From contig NZ_FOCL01000004.1 of NCBI RefSeq assembly GCF_900110105.1, positions 466,495 through 530,494 on the forward strand: 64,000 nucleotides of DNA, read 5' to 3'. The notes under the pieces were generated by a model. It did not search any database and was not told the DNA's origin. It saw nothing but the letters and a program-made list of their open reading frames with translations. Both the position numbers and the translations under genes were made by a program. The stretch comes from Mucilaginibacter gossypiicola (GTDB lineage Bacteria; Bacteroidota; Bacteroidia; Sphingobacteriales; Sphingobacteriaceae). This document shows positions 1 to 8,398 of the stretch, in pieces (position 1 is the stretch's first letter; each line of letters opens with the position of its first letter).

Positions 1-51
1 ACTTTTAAAATTGAACACTCCTGTATTTGCATATTAAACCTACGATATAAA

Positions 52-1245
52 ATGAGTGATACCAATACAAGCAATACTTTCAGCATGGTCAACACCATGC
101 GTTGGTATGGCCCCAATGATCCTGTGAGTTTAGCCGATATCAGGCAGGCCGGATGTACCGGCGTAGTAAGTGCCCTGCACCAAATCCCCAATGGCCAGGT
201 ATGGACAGTTGAGGCTATCAACGAACGCAAAGCGATTATCGAAGCGGCCGGCCTTACCTGGGACGTAGTGGAAAGTGTACCCGTACATGAGGCTATCAAA
301 ACCCAAACCGGCGATTATCAGCAATATATCGAAAACTACAAGCAAAGTTTGCAAAATTTAGCAGCCTGTGGTATCCATATCGTTACCTATAACTTTATGC
401 CGGTACTCGATTGGACCCGCACCGATCTGAGCTTTACCGTTGAAGATGGCTCCAAAGCACTCCGCTTTGAAAAAGCCGCCTTTATTGCTTTTGATGTATT
501 CATGCTGCAAAGGCCATGTGCCGAATGGGAGTATACCAGCGATGAACTTGACCGCGCCAAAGCCCGTTTTGACAGCATGACGGAGGATGATAAACAATTA
601 CTGCAGCGTAATATAATAGCAGGTTTACCAGGCAGTGAGGAAAGTTTCACACTGGATAAATTCAGGGAAGCTTTGGCTGCTTACGATGGTATTGATGCCA
701 AGCGGTTAAGGGAAAACCTCATTTATTTTCTGAGCGAGATCATCCCCGTTGCAGATGCCCACAATGTTAAAATGGTGATCCACCCCGATGATCCGCCATA
801 TGCTATTTTGGGCCTGCCAAGGGTAGTAAGTACTGCCGAACATATTAACGCGCTTATTGAAGCCGTACCTTCGTTAAACAATGGTTTATGTTTCTGCACC
901 GGATCATACGGTGTAAGGCCGGATAATGACCTGCCTGCCATGGTTAAACAATTTGGCGACAGGATCAATTTCATCCACTTGCGCAGTACCCGCCGAAATG
1001 GATTTGGCGATTTTTATGAAGATAACCACCTGGAAGGTGATGTGGATATGTATGCGGTGGTGAAAGAATTGGTACAGGTAATGAAGCAACGTAAATTAAG
1101 CATCCCAATGCGCCCCGATCATGGTCACCAGATGCTGGATGATCTGAAAAAGAAAACCAACCCCGGTTATTCTGCCATCGGAAGGCTGCGTGGCCTTGCC
1201 GAGTTGAGAGGCCTTGAACTGGGTATCATCCGCTCAATGGAATAA
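52..1245 (+). CDS. uxuA: Mannonate dehydratase UxuA
   Basis: Removes water from D-mannonate to give 2-keto-3-deoxy-D-gluconate in cytoplasmic glucuronate breakdown. The 397-residue length matches the family (about 390-400). Family signatures are visible: the N-terminal [10 protein letters not shown] stretch followed by [10 protein letters not shown] and [15 protein letters not shown] in the middle, a Cys-rich LCFCTGSYG segment, FIHLRST, and the C-terminal [10 protein letters not shown] that carries metal-binding His and Asp. No signal peptide is present. It begins right at the window edge, so upstream partners such as a fructuronate reductase cannot be seen. A strong hairpin terminator follows, so it is the last gene of its transcript. 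The family call is firm. Confidence 0.97.
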   Translation: MSDTNTSNTFSMVNTMRWYGPNDPVSLADIRQAGCTGVVSALHQIPNGQVWTVEAINERKAIIEAAGLTWDVVESVPVHEAIKTQTGDYQQYIENYKQSLQNLAACGIHIVTYNFMPVLDWTRTDLSFTVEDGSKALRFEKAAFIAFDVFMLQRPCAEWEYTSDELDRAKARFDSMTEDDKQLLQRNIIAGLPGSEESFTLDKFREALAAYDGIDAKRLRENLIYFLSEIIPVADAHNVKMVIHPDDPPYAILGLPRVVSTAEHINALIEAVPSLNNGLCFCTGSYGVRPDNDLPAMVKQFGDRINFIHLRSTRRNGFGDFYEDNHLEGDVDMYAVVKELVQVMKQRKLSIPMRPDHGHQMLDDLKKKTNPGYSAIGRLRGLAELRGLELGIIRSME

Positions 1246-1267
1246 AATATTTTTTAATACAATCCGG

Positions 1268-1304
1268 AAACGGGAGGTTCAAAAGAGCCTCCCGTTTTTG
1301 TTTT
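1268..1304 (+). terminator. Rho-independent terminator after uxuA
   Basis: A perfect 10-bp inverted repeat, AAACGGGAGG (1268-1277) and CCTCCCGTTT (1288-1297), encloses a 10-nt loop and runs into a T-rich tract. It lies about 20 nt after the uxuA stop codon. Confidence 0.85.
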
Positions 1305-1422
1305 ATGGATATATACATTTTTTGAAATTATGGTGTACTTAAATGAAATGCCAGTGTAATTGTAAGTTTATTGATGTGCATAGCTTTAGTTAATTATTAA
1401 AACCAATTAATTAAATCAAATT

Positions 1423-2106
1423 ATGAAAAAACAATTAAGCAAACTGATGTTTGGCAGCTCGTTGCTGCTTTTAACCCTGGTATCGGCATGTAGCAAAGAC
1501 GCAAGCAAGCCCGCCGCTACCAATGGCAACACCACCGCGCCGCGGGCCGCTGTACCTCAAAGCGGTTTTAGTTTATGGGGAACCTGTAATGGAGCGCCCT
1601 ATAACATTTCGGGGACTAACGGTATAGCTATTCCCGTAGGGAATTGTAGCACCGATATTGATGCTGCACAACAAAGCACAGGGCAAAACGCTACCGGACT
1701 GCAGTTTAATGGTTGCTTTAAAGGGGGGACAAGCGCTTCCAGTTCGGCAAGTGAGCAGGCAGTTTTCCTGTGCGATAACGTTTCGCAATGGAATGGTAAC
1801 GAAATGGGCTTCGTGAAAACCCTGAATGATAATGCCCTGAAAGGGTATTTACAGGGAGGCGGGCAGTACATTACCCAGGTAATATCTGTTGGCGACAACG
1901 GCTACCACACTTTTAAATGCCAGGCCCGTTCGGGCAACGTGCACCAGGTTGATTTTTATGTGGATGGGACATATAAATTCACCCTTACCAACAACAGCGG
2001 CACCTACTGGAACAACTGGTATTACTTTGTTGGCACCAATCACTGGTATGGCGGTTCAAGCAATACCGGTCAGCAAATTGAAATGTACAACATGACCACT
2101 TTTTAA
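1423..2106 (+). CDS. Secreted lipoprotein of unknown function
   Basis: I do not recognise this 227-residue protein. It begins with a lipoprotein signal peptide: a charged MKKQ start, a Leu-rich core, and the lipobox LVSAC with the lipidated Cys near residue 23. An Ala/Thr/Asn-rich linker follows. The mature domain is rich in Gly, Asn and aromatic residues, contains several Cys (around LWGTCNG, VGNCSTD, NGCFKGG, FLCDN and FKCQAR), and ends in a Trp/Tyr-rich segment with WYYFVGTNHWYGG. The paired Cys and beta-rich composition suggest a compact extracytoplasmic beta-sandwich, possibly carbohydrate-binding, but that is inference. It stands alone between two terminators. Anchoring to the outer membrane is likely. 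Confidence 0.8.
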   Translation: MKKQLSKLMFGSSLLLLTLVSACSKDASKPAATNGNTTAPRAAVPQSGFSLWGTCNGAPYNISGTNGIAIPVGNCSTDIDAAQQSTGQNATGLQFNGCFKGGTSASSSASEQAVFLCDNVSQWNGNEMGFVKTLNDNALKGYLQGGGQYITQVISVGDNGYHTFKCQARSGNVHQVDFYVDGTYKFTLTNNSGTYWNNWYYFVGTNHWYGGSSNTGQQIEMYNMTTF

Positions 2107-2127
2107 TTTTTGCTATCCCTGGTAAAT

Positions 2128-2163
2128 AACAAAAGGCCTTTGCGGAGAGCGAAGGCCTTTGTT
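2128..2163. terminator. Bidirectional terminator between convergent genes
   Basis: Inverted repeat of about 12 bp with one bulged A (AACAAAAGGCCTT and AAGGCCTTTGTT) around an 11-nt loop, with A/T-rich flanks on both sides. It sits between the lipoprotein gene and the convergent NTF2-like gene and can serve both. Confidence 0.75.
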
Positions 2164-2185
2164 GCTTATTATTGGTTAGGTGCTC

Positions 2186-2548
2186 TTAGCCCATGTTATA
2201 AAAAAACTGCTCGGCTATAATTTTTCCGTCTTTTACTTCATAAACGGCTATTTCGTTCATCGGCATACGGCCGCCTTCTTTGTAAGTAATATCCATATCC
2301 ATGGTTACCGAGAAAAAATTACCGGTAACTATCGGGTCAGAAACCTCTCCGCTGTGCACTTCCTGTACCGAGGCATACCAGTATTCCGTTTTGCCTTTAA
2401 CTGCTTCCTTACCTTCGGTTAATTCCATTGGCGAACCTTTCGGTTCACGGCTCACAATATTATCTGCATAAAGTTCATCAATAGCCTGGGTATGCTGGCC
2501 TTCGCGGCAATACTGTACTAATTTTTCTGCTACTTCGGTGGTAGTCAT
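2186..2548 (-). CDS. NTF2-like / SnoaL-fold protein
   Basis: A 120-residue cytoplasmic protein of the nuclear transport factor 2 superfamily. The opening helix (EVAEKLVQYCREGQHTQAI), the ELYADNIVSREP segment, and the C-terminal strands (NEIAVYEVKDGKIIAEQFFY) follow the typical SnoaL-like cone fold, and the length is standard. Members range from isomerases and hydrolases to non-catalytic ligand binders, so the substrate cannot be named. The gene is monocistronic, convergent with the upstream lipoprotein gene. A Bacteroidota-type promoter lies just before it. Confidence 0.85.
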   Translation of the reverse strand: MTTTEVAEKLVQYCREGQHTQAIDELYADNIVSREPKGSPMELTEGKEAVKGKTEYWYASVQEVHSGEVSDPIVTGNFFSVTMDMDITYKEGGRMPMNEIAVYEVKDGKIIAEQFFYNMG

Positions 2549-2573
2549 GATCTTATGGTTTTAATTGTTGACA

Positions 2574-2602
2574 TAAAGTTAGTTAATAACGCTTCAAACC
2601 AA
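2574..2602 (-). promoter_or_regulatory. Candidate Bacteroidota-type promoter for the NTF2-like gene
   Basis: Read on the minus strand, TTG (2600-2602) and TAACTTTA (2574-2581) are separated by 18 nt. This fits the Bacteroidota TTG-N19-TAnnTTTG pattern with only the last base off. The start codon lies about 25 nt downstream. Confidence 0.4.
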
Positions 2603-2730
2603 TTGTATTTTTGGTTTAAATTTCTGTTAAGTTTGATCTGCAATAACATCTCCCGAAAAAAAATAAAAATTTTCTGTAACCATTTTCTGCCGCCGAAGTA
2701 CTTAAGGTATATTACATAATTACAAACTGA

Positions 2731-3279
2731 TTGAACACGCTTACAGACAATGCCATTATGCTAAAGGTGAAAGCCGGCGACCTTGACAGGATGGGTATGC
2801 TCTTTGAACGCTACAATCGGCAGTTGTATGGCTTTCTGTTTCACATGACCTATCAGCGCGAACTGAGCGAAGATATGGTGCAGCAGGTGTTTTATAAGAT
2901 GCTTAAATACCGGCATACCTTTACCGGTACCGGCGAATATATCCACTGGATGTACTCCATCGCACGCAATGTTTTGAAAGATCACTGGCGCAAAAACAAA
3001 CAGCAGGTACAGCACGAGGGTGTGGAAGCTGCGGAAACCATAGCCGGGGGACTGGTACCCGACGAAGCTTTTGAAAAAAAGCAAGCCAAGGCCGAGCTGC
3101 ACCGGGCCATGGAAAAGTTAAGTGAAAGTCAGCGGGAGATTTTGGCCCTGAGCCGGTTTCAGGAGTTAAAATGCCAGGAGATAGCTGAAATATTGGGCAT
3201 GACCGAAGGTACAGTAAAAGTGCGCATTCACCGGGCCATGCAGGAGCTTAAAAGTATTTATGTGAAAATGGAACGATAA
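2731..3279 (+). CDS. ECF-type RNA polymerase sigma factor
   Basis: A 182-residue sigma-70 family factor of the extracytoplasmic-function class. Region 2 is visible at roughly residues 20-90 (FERYNRQLYGFLFHMT, EDMVQQVFYKMLKY, IHWMYSIARNVLKDHWRK). Region 4 is a C-terminal helix-turn-helix (LSESQREILALSRFQ, EIAEILGMTEGTVKVRIHRAM). TTG at 2731 is taken as the start because NTLTDNAIML fits the usual N-terminus; an in-frame ATG lies 9 codons later. It is followed after 11 nt by its likely zinc-finger anti-sigma factor and two DUF4097 proteins, so the four genes form one operon and this factor probably drives its own operon. Confidence 0.9.
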   Translation: MNTLTDNAIMLKVKAGDLDRMGMLFERYNRQLYGFLFHMTYQRELSEDMVQQVFYKMLKYRHTFTGTGEYIHWMYSIARNVLKDHWRKNKQQVQHEGVEAAETIAGGLVPDEAFEKKQAKAELHRAMEKLSESQREILALSRFQELKCQEIAEILGMTEGTVKVRIHRAMQELKSIYVKMER

Positions 3280-3290
3280 AACAGTATAAG

Positions 3291-4106
3291 ATGAAATGTG
3301 AGCTATATGAAGAACTGTTTACCGGTTGGATAAACAAAGAATTAAGTGCCGAAGAAAAGGGGGCGCTGGAACAACATATATCGGGCTGCGACAGTTGCCG
3401 CAATGAGTTGCAGGCTTTGCAGCAGCTATGGGGCCATATGGGCCAAATTGAAACGCCCGAACCATCGGCCAATATGAGTGTGAAGTTTTACGCGATGCTT
3501 GATACTTATAAAGAATCTGTAAAAGAGCAAAGGAGTTTATGGGCCGATATCAAATACCACATAAGCCGCATATGGGAGTGGCAGCCACGCTGGCCAATGG
3601 CCTATAACCTGGCAATGGTTGTTATTTTAGTGGGGTCTGGCTACCTGTTTTTTGGGAAAAATAAAAGCGATGATCAGGATAAACAGTTAAAGGCCTTAAG
3701 CTCGCAGGTACACGAGCTTAAACAAACCATGATGCTGGCCCTGCTTGAAAATCCTTCGGCATCTGAACGGATCAGGGGGGTAAGCTATACCAGTGAGATC
3801 AAACATGCCGATAAGCAGGTGATAGATGCTTTATTAGCTACGCTAAATAACGATCCTAATGTAAATGTACGCCTGAGCACACTTGATGCATTGACTCATC
3901 TTGCCGGTCACGCGGAGGTAAGGGAAGGCCTCATCAAATCAATAGTTGAGCAAGATTCGCCGCTGATGCAACTGGCCATTGCTGATGTGATGCTTAAACT
4001 GCAGGAAAAAAGATCGGTGGGTTCATTCAGGGAGCTATTGAAACAAAAAGACCTTGATCATGGCGTACGCGATAAAATCAAACAAACAATAACCCAACTT
4101 ATTTAA
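3291..4106 (+). CDS. Zinc-finger anti-sigma factor with HEAT-repeat C-terminus
   Basis: A 271-residue membrane protein that probably sequesters the preceding ECF factor. The N-terminus has a zf-HC2-like motif (EEKGALEQHISGCDSC, with the His-x3-Cys-x2-Cys pattern). One transmembrane helix follows near residues 103-120 (NLAMVVILVGSGYLFF). After a coiled-coil-like stretch (QLKALSSQVHELKQTMM), the C-terminal third has HEAT-like alpha repeats (PNVNVRLSTLDALTHLAG, DSPLMQLAIADVMLKLQ). That region would lie outside the inner membrane if topology is standard, and could sense a periplasmic partner such as the DUF4097 proteins encoded next. The anti-sigma role is inferred from the motif and the 11-nt spacing. 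Confidence 0.83.
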   Translation: MKCELYEELFTGWINKELSAEEKGALEQHISGCDSCRNELQALQQLWGHMGQIETPEPSANMSVKFYAMLDTYKESVKEQRSLWADIKYHISRIWEWQPRWPMAYNLAMVVILVGSGYLFFGKNKSDDQDKQLKALSSQVHELKQTMMLALLENPSASERIRGVSYTSEIKHADKQVIDALLATLNNDPNVNVRLSTLDALTHLAGHAEVREGLIKSIVEQDSPLMQLAIADVMLKLQEKRSVGSFRELLKQKDLDHGVRDKIKQTITQLI

Positions 4107-4121
4107 AAAATAAACCAAATC

Positions 4122-4988
4122 ATGAAAAGATCATTAATGCCTGTTTTAACAGGTCTGGGGCTGTGCCTTGCCCAAATTTCGGCCCAAGCCCAGGATTATA
4201 AAGAGCATGTTAGCAAGCAGTTTACCTTACAGGGAACGGCTTCAGGTACCACCCTGGCTATTTACAATGTTTTTGGATCCATAAATGTGCAGGGGTATTC
4301 AGGCAACCAGGTATCTATCGAGATAGACGAAACCATCAGGGGTAACGAGTCTTCTGATGTGGAGCAAGGTAAAAAGGAATTTAAACTGGGATTTGAACAG
4401 AAAGCTGATAGCATAATTGCTTACACAGCTGAGCCTTATGACAGTCGCCCGCGCCGCAATTGGAACAGGGACGAGGAGCACAGGCATGTTCACTATACCG
4501 TAAAACTGGAATACACGGTGAAAGTGCCTTACGGCATGAACCTCTGCGTATCTACAGTAAACGATGGTAATGTTGAAGTTAAAGATGTTTACGGCGCCTT
4601 AAAAGTTAATAACGTAAATGGTGGTATTACTATAGCCAATGCTAAAGGCACAACCAGTGCACATACCATCAACGGACCGCTTAGCGTAACTTACCTGTCG
4701 GTACCGCCGGATGCTTCAAGTTACTATACGCTTAACGGGAAGCTCGAAGTAACTTACCCGGCCAATTTAGCTGCCGATCTGGAATTTAAAAGCATGAACG
4801 GCCAGTTTTATACTGATTTTGCGGATGCCGAAGTCTTGCCTACCCGGGTAAGTAAAACCGAATCAAAAAGTGGTGCAGGTACAACTTATAAACTCAGTAA
4901 AAACAATGGCGTGCGTATAGGGGCAGGAGGGAAGCTGTTTAAGTTTGAAACCCTCAATGGAAATATTTATATCAAAAAACAACAATAA
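4122..4988 (+). CDS. DUF4097-family exported beta-repeat protein (first copy)
   Basis: A 288-residue protein with an N-terminal signal peptide (LTGLGLCLAQISAQAQ) and a body of short beta-strand repeats of the DUF4097/adhesin-like kind. Examples are NVFGSINVQGYSGNQV, STVNDGNVEVKDVYG, VNNVNGGITIANAKG, HTINGPLSVTY and FETLNGNIYI, where an xxNG or xxDG turn recurs about every 18-20 residues, typical of right-handed parallel beta solenoids. There is no catalytic motif. It is the third gene of the sigma/anti-sigma operon, 15 nt after the anti-sigma gene and 11 nt before a shorter paralogue. It is likely an envelope protein controlled by that sigma factor. Confidence 0.85.
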   Translation: MKRSLMPVLTGLGLCLAQISAQAQDYKEHVSKQFTLQGTASGTTLAIYNVFGSINVQGYSGNQVSIEIDETIRGNESSDVEQGKKEFKLGFEQKADSIIAYTAEPYDSRPRRNWNRDEEHRHVHYTVKLEYTVKVPYGMNLCVSTVNDGNVEVKDVYGALKVNNVNGGITIANAKGTTSAHTINGPLSVTYLSVPPDASSYYTLNGKLEVTYPANLAADLEFKSMNGQFYTDFADAEVLPTRVSKTESKSGAGTTYKLSKNNGVRIGAGGKLFKFETLNGNIYIKKQQ

Positions 4989-4999
4989 AAGATAAAAAC

Positions 5000-5821
5000 A
5001 TGAAAACGATAAGATTTACAGGAATATTGATGCTAACTGTGCTGCTGAGCGCGAGGCTTTGGGCACAGGAAGATAAAGGGCAGCTGGTTGTGCCTTTGAG
5101 CGAGCCGGGGAAACCTTATAAGCTGGATATAAGTTTGGTTAATGGTTCAATAACAGTGACCGGCTATGAGGGTAAAGATATTATTATTGATGCCCAGGGT
5201 GAAGAAAGGAAGCATCGTGAAAAAGAGGCAGCTCCCGGAGGAATGAAGCGTTTATTTGCCGGGAATAATTTAGACGTGCAGGCACAGGAAAATAATAACC
5301 AGGTAAATATTCATGGCAGCCCCAATAAAACTACTAATTTGACTATTAAAGTCCCCATGAATAGTACCAGTGTAAAGCTGTCGACCGTAAATAATGGTAA
5401 TATCAATGCCTCAAATCTAAACGGCGATCTGGAAATCAGGAATGTTAACGGTTATATTAAACTGAACAATATTTCAGGATCTGTTGTAGCCAACACGGTT
5501 AATGGCAATGTAGAAGTTACTTTTAAAAGTATTGATGCTAAAGCGGCTATGGCTTTTTCAACACTTAACGGTAAGGTTGATGTTACTTTTCCGGCAAGCC
5601 TTAAGGCTAATGTGAAATTAAAATCAGATCAGGGCGATATTTTTACCGATTTTGATGTGGTTACTGAACAGCGCAAACCGGTTGTTACCAAAAATACAGG
5701 TGAAAAAGGAATGTACAGCCTGAAGATGGAGGATTGGGTTTACGGAAAAATTGCCGGCGGTGGTCCCGAATTATTGATGAAAACTACTTTTGGCAGTCTC
5801 TATATCCGCAAGGCAAAATAA
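5000..5821 (+). CDS. DUF4097-family exported beta-repeat protein (second copy)
   Basis: A 273-residue paralogue of the preceding gene. It has a signal peptide (GILMLTVLLSARLWAQ) and the same ladder of turns: VNGSITVTGYEGKDI, STVNNGNINASNLNG, IRNVNGYIKLNNISG, NTVNGNVEVTF, STLNGKVDVTFP and TTFGSLYI. The shared order and near-identical ending (GSLYIRK here, GNIYIKK in its neighbour) point to local duplication. It closes the four-gene operon. No terminator is visible immediately after it; the nearest T-tailed hairpin on this strand is about 345 nt downstream. Confidence 0.85.
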   Translation: MKTIRFTGILMLTVLLSARLWAQEDKGQLVVPLSEPGKPYKLDISLVNGSITVTGYEGKDIIIDAQGEERKHREKEAAPGGMKRLFAGNNLDVQAQENNNQVNIHGSPNKTTNLTIKVPMNSTSVKLSTVNNGNINASNLNGDLEIRNVNGYIKLNNISGSVVANTVNGNVEVTFKSIDAKAAMAFSTLNGKVDVTFPASLKANVKLKSDQGDIFTDFDVVTEQRKPVVTKNTGEKGMYSLKMEDWVYGKIAGGGPELLMKTTFGSLYIRKAK

Positions 5822-6166
5822 AATTGGCAACATCAGTTAGTTATTGGGAAACTGTGGGGAATTTTGTCGGCAAATTTGGGCTGATGATCAATGACTCACG
5901 AATTTTAAGAGCTTGGATAAGGCAAAATCAAACAGCCAGGTTGTAAATGACATTCTGCATACAATACGATGACCGGCCAGTTAATAATAACGATCTGTTG
6001 AGCGCAGATGTGCTGAAAAGAGGTATTGTCTACTGTTAATATCTAAATTTTCGTTCATTAGTTCAAAAGCAAATGTTTGAATATGAGATGAAATGATAAA
6101 ATGAAGAAATTAGGTCAGAACAGGTGCAATTAAGTACAGTTTAAGTATACAATTAGTGTAAAATTG
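5822..6166. other. Gene-poor AT-rich spacer
   Basis: These 345 nt hold only short open frames with no domain-like composition. The spacer ends in a T-tailed hairpin and could be a long 3' untranslated region or encode a small RNA. I see no clear promoter motif that would support the second reading. Confidence 0.3.
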
Positions 6167-6199
6167 GCGTTCCGATACCAAATACGGAGCGCTTTTTTT
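6167..6199 (+). terminator. Rho-independent terminator upstream of the RRM gene
   Basis: GCGTTCCG (6167-6174) pairs with CGGAGCGC (6185-6192) through one G-T wobble, with a 10-nt loop, followed by seven T residues. It ends transcripts coming from the DUF4097 side. Confidence 0.75.
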
Positions 6200-6253
6200 A
6201 CAAATAAGCACCCAACTGACCGTTGAGCAATAGGCTAAACCATTTTTGTGCAC

Positions 6254-6261
6254 TATATTTG
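6254..6261 (+). promoter_or_regulatory. -7 promoter element of the RRM gene
   Basis: TATATTTG matches the Bacteroidota -7 consensus TAnnTTTG exactly. It lies 35 nt before the ATG at 6297, which argues for that start over the in-frame TTG at 6246. No TTG is present at the ideal -33 spacing. Confidence 0.45.
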
Positions 6262-6296
6262 CTGACTGGTTACCTGTTGCAATTACAAAGTATAGT

Positions 6297-6716
6297 ATGG
6301 TTAAACTTTTTATCGTGGGTTTTCCGCGAGACATGGAAGAAATTGAACTTGTTGAACTGTTCAGTGCTTATGGCACGGTAAGCACCGTGCGGATAATTAC
6401 CGATAAAGACAGTGGCATAAGTAAAGGTTATGGTTTTTTAGAAATGACCGACGAAGCGGGAGCCCAGCGGGCAATTGACGCTATGAACGGTGCTACTATT
6501 GATGAGCGTGAAATAAGCGTTAGGATAGCAGAGCAAAAACATCAGCCACAACAAAAACAACAGCAGCAGTTTGCAAGACCCAAACCTGGTTTCAATAAAG
6601 TAAAACCACAGGGTTATAATAAACCCCGTTTCCCGAGGGAAAATAACAACAGGTTTGAGCAACAGGAAGCTGCCACCCCGGCAAGAGCAAAACGTCCGCG
6701 CAGGCAGCAGCCATAA
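6297..6716 (+). CDS. RRM-domain RNA-binding protein
   Basis: A 139-residue protein with one RNA recognition motif at residues 2-80. RNP2 is KLFIVGFP and RNP1 is KGYGFLEM, both with the aromatic positions that stack on RNA. A Gln/Lys/Arg/Asn-rich low-complexity tail follows (repeated Gln runs, then KPRFPRENNNRF and a basic RAKRPRRQQP end), which resembles glycine-rich cold-shock RNA-binding proteins. Such single-RRM proteins are common in Bacteroidota and are thought to act as post-transcriptional regulators or RNA chaperones. The ATG at 6297 was chosen because a -7 element lies upstream of it and because the RRM begins immediately after. It is monocistronic. Confidence 0.93.
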   Translation: MVKLFIVGFPRDMEEIELVELFSAYGTVSTVRIITDKDSGISKGYGFLEMTDEAGAQRAIDAMNGATIDEREISVRIAEQKHQPQQKQQQQFARPKPGFNKVKPQGYNKPRFPRENNNRFEQQEAATPARAKRPRRQQP

Positions 6717-6802
6717 ACTTTTTCGAAAGCTTAAAGCAAAACGCGTAAGGCTAAAAGCTAATAAATTGATTTTTTAATTTACAGCACCTTAGCCTGCTCA
6801 TT

Positions 6803-8146
6803 TCAGGAAGTATAAAGTTCGTTTGCTAAAAACTGGTTCCTGAACTTTCCGTGCGGATCATATTCGGCTACCATTGCTTTAAAGGCGTCCATTTTTTCGT
6901 AGCGTGTCGCCAGTGTTTTAGCTGGTATGGTAAAAATTTTACCCCAGTGCGGCCTTGCTTTAAATGGAGAAAGTTCCCGTTCAATTTGGGGAAGTAACTT
7001 CAATACGGCTTCTGTTTCCTGTTTCCAGGTAAAATGGATAGCTACTGATTTTTGATTGTGGGCCGGGCTCATCCAAAGATCATCGGCAGCAATGGTGCGA
7101 ATCTCGGTGATGAAAAGGTGAGGGCCTATTTGCCTGCCCAATTTTGCCACAGCCTCAATAGCTTCAACTGCATGGTTAAACGGAATAAAAAATTCTGATT
7201 GCAGTTCTTTTCCGCTGCTTGGGGTAAAGCCCATTTTAAAATGTGGTAAGCGTTCATACCATGGTCCCGGAACCCCCATTTGCTCGGTGCAGTTCTCGGC
7301 AGAGAGCCCTATAATCGGGTGCAGGTTTTTTGTAGCTGCTTTTGCCCCGTAAAATTCTTTTAGGTTTTCGTCTTTATCTGTACCTATCCGGCTTTTTATC
7401 CAAACCTCGTTAATATGGTCGCTTTGCCAGTCGGTAAACAGGCTTACGCTATATCCTGCCGAAACAATTTTTTCAAAATGCTGCTTTAGCTCACTCATGG
7501 GCAGCTCGGTAAAAACATGTTGTTTCATCATGTAAGTTGGCTGTATTTGCAGCGTAACTTTGGTGATTACACCCAATGCCCCAAGCCCCACCACAGCGGC
7601 ATTCAGCTTAGCCGCGTCTTTGATTTTTGAAAGGTGAACAATACTGCCATCAGCCTTAACAATTTCCAGGCCCACCACTGCACTTGAAAGATTGCCGTTT
7701 TTTACACCCGAGCCATGCGTTGCTGTGGTAATTGACCCTGCTACTGATATATGCGGCAACGACGCAAGGTTATGCAGGGCGAAGCCTTCTTTATGAAGAT
7801 ATGGGGCAAGTTCTCCATATTTTATGCCGCCTTCAACAGTAACGGTGTGGTTTTGCCTGTCGATAGATACGACTTTGTTAAGATCGCGGGTTGAAAGCAG
7901 GTTGTCCCTGCTATCGGCAATGTTATTAAAACAATGCCTTGTACCCAGAGCTTTTATTTTATCGTGTTTTTTGATAAGCTGCTGTACTTCTTCAACTGAT
8001 TTTGGATAAAACACATTGTCCGTGCTGTAAGTTAAATTGCCCGACCAGTTTTGCAGGCGAGGTTGTTGCGCAAATGATTCGATAGATGATAATAAGGGAG
8101 ATGCCATTAAGGTAGTACTTAATTGAATGAAAGTTTTTCTTTTCAT
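6803..8146 (-). CDS. FAD-linked oxidoreductase, aldonolactone/alditol oxidase family
   Basis: A 447-residue oxidase of the VAO/PCMH flavoprotein superfamily. The FAD-binding half shows YPKSVEEVQQL, the GTRHCFN segment near the flavin, VEGGIKYGELAPYL, and the pyrophosphate-binding stretch SVAGSITTATHGSG. The C-terminal ALO domain ends in the family motif RPHWGKIF and an EYDPHGKFRNQF tail. Enzymes of this group oxidise alditols (xylitol, sorbitol) or aldono-1,4-lactones with O2. A signal-like N-terminus (LSTTLMASPLLSSIESFAQ) suggests export, although no twin-arginine is present. It is divergent from the CBM9-like/sugar transporter pair, so a shared sugar-related role is possible but unproven. 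Confidence 0.9.
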   Translation of the reverse strand: MKRKTFIQLSTTLMASPLLSSIESFAQQPRLQNWSGNLTYSTDNVFYPKSVEEVQQLIKKHDKIKALGTRHCFNNIADSRDNLLSTRDLNKVVSIDRQNHTVTVEGGIKYGELAPYLHKEGFALHNLASLPHISVAGSITTATHGSGVKNGNLSSAVVGLEIVKADGSIVHLSKIKDAAKLNAAVVGLGALGVITKVTLQIQPTYMMKQHVFTELPMSELKQHFEKIVSAGYSVSLFTDWQSDHINEVWIKSRIGTDKDENLKEFYGAKAATKNLHPIIGLSAENCTEQMGVPGPWYERLPHFKMGFTPSSGKELQSEFFIPFNHAVEAIEAVAKLGRQIGPHLFITEIRTIAADDLWMSPAHNQKSVAIHFTWKQETEAVLKLLPQIERELSPFKARPHWGKIFTIPAKTLATRYEKMDAFKAMVAEYDPHGKFRNQFLANELYTS

Positions 8147-8398
8147 AACAAATTGGTTAGTACAAGGTAGCTAATTATTAAGCAGAACTGAAAGAGAAAT
8201 TACAGGTGCTTCGCAAGCAGGTGCAAGGATTAAAAAGTTTTTATATTTTTTTAATAAGTAAAAATAGATTTTTAAATAATTTATAAACTTTTTGTTTATT
8301 TTGGTAAAATAATTAACGTTTACCTGTTAATTCGGTGTTAGCTTTTGGCTAAAGGTGAGTTTTTGGTAAATTGAAACTGAAATATTTATAAAATAGCT

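Noticed and set aside
2606-2613. TATTTTTG as a plus-strand -7 box for the first ECF sigma gene
   Set aside because: It matches the consensus but is about 118 nt from the start and lacks a -33 TTG; it may be chance in an AT-rich region.
5734-5946. 70-codon frame overlapping the end of the second DUF4097 gene
   Set aside because: It is an out-of-frame shadow of the DUF4097 gene that runs into the spacer.
6110-6334. 74-codon minus-strand frame
   Set aside because: It covers the terminator and the promoter and start of the RRM gene and has no protein-like features.
6725-6765. Runs of AAAGC/AGCTAAAAGC here and near 37040-37075
   Set aside because: Short, degenerate, and without a consistent unit length; I could not tell them from AT-rich drift.
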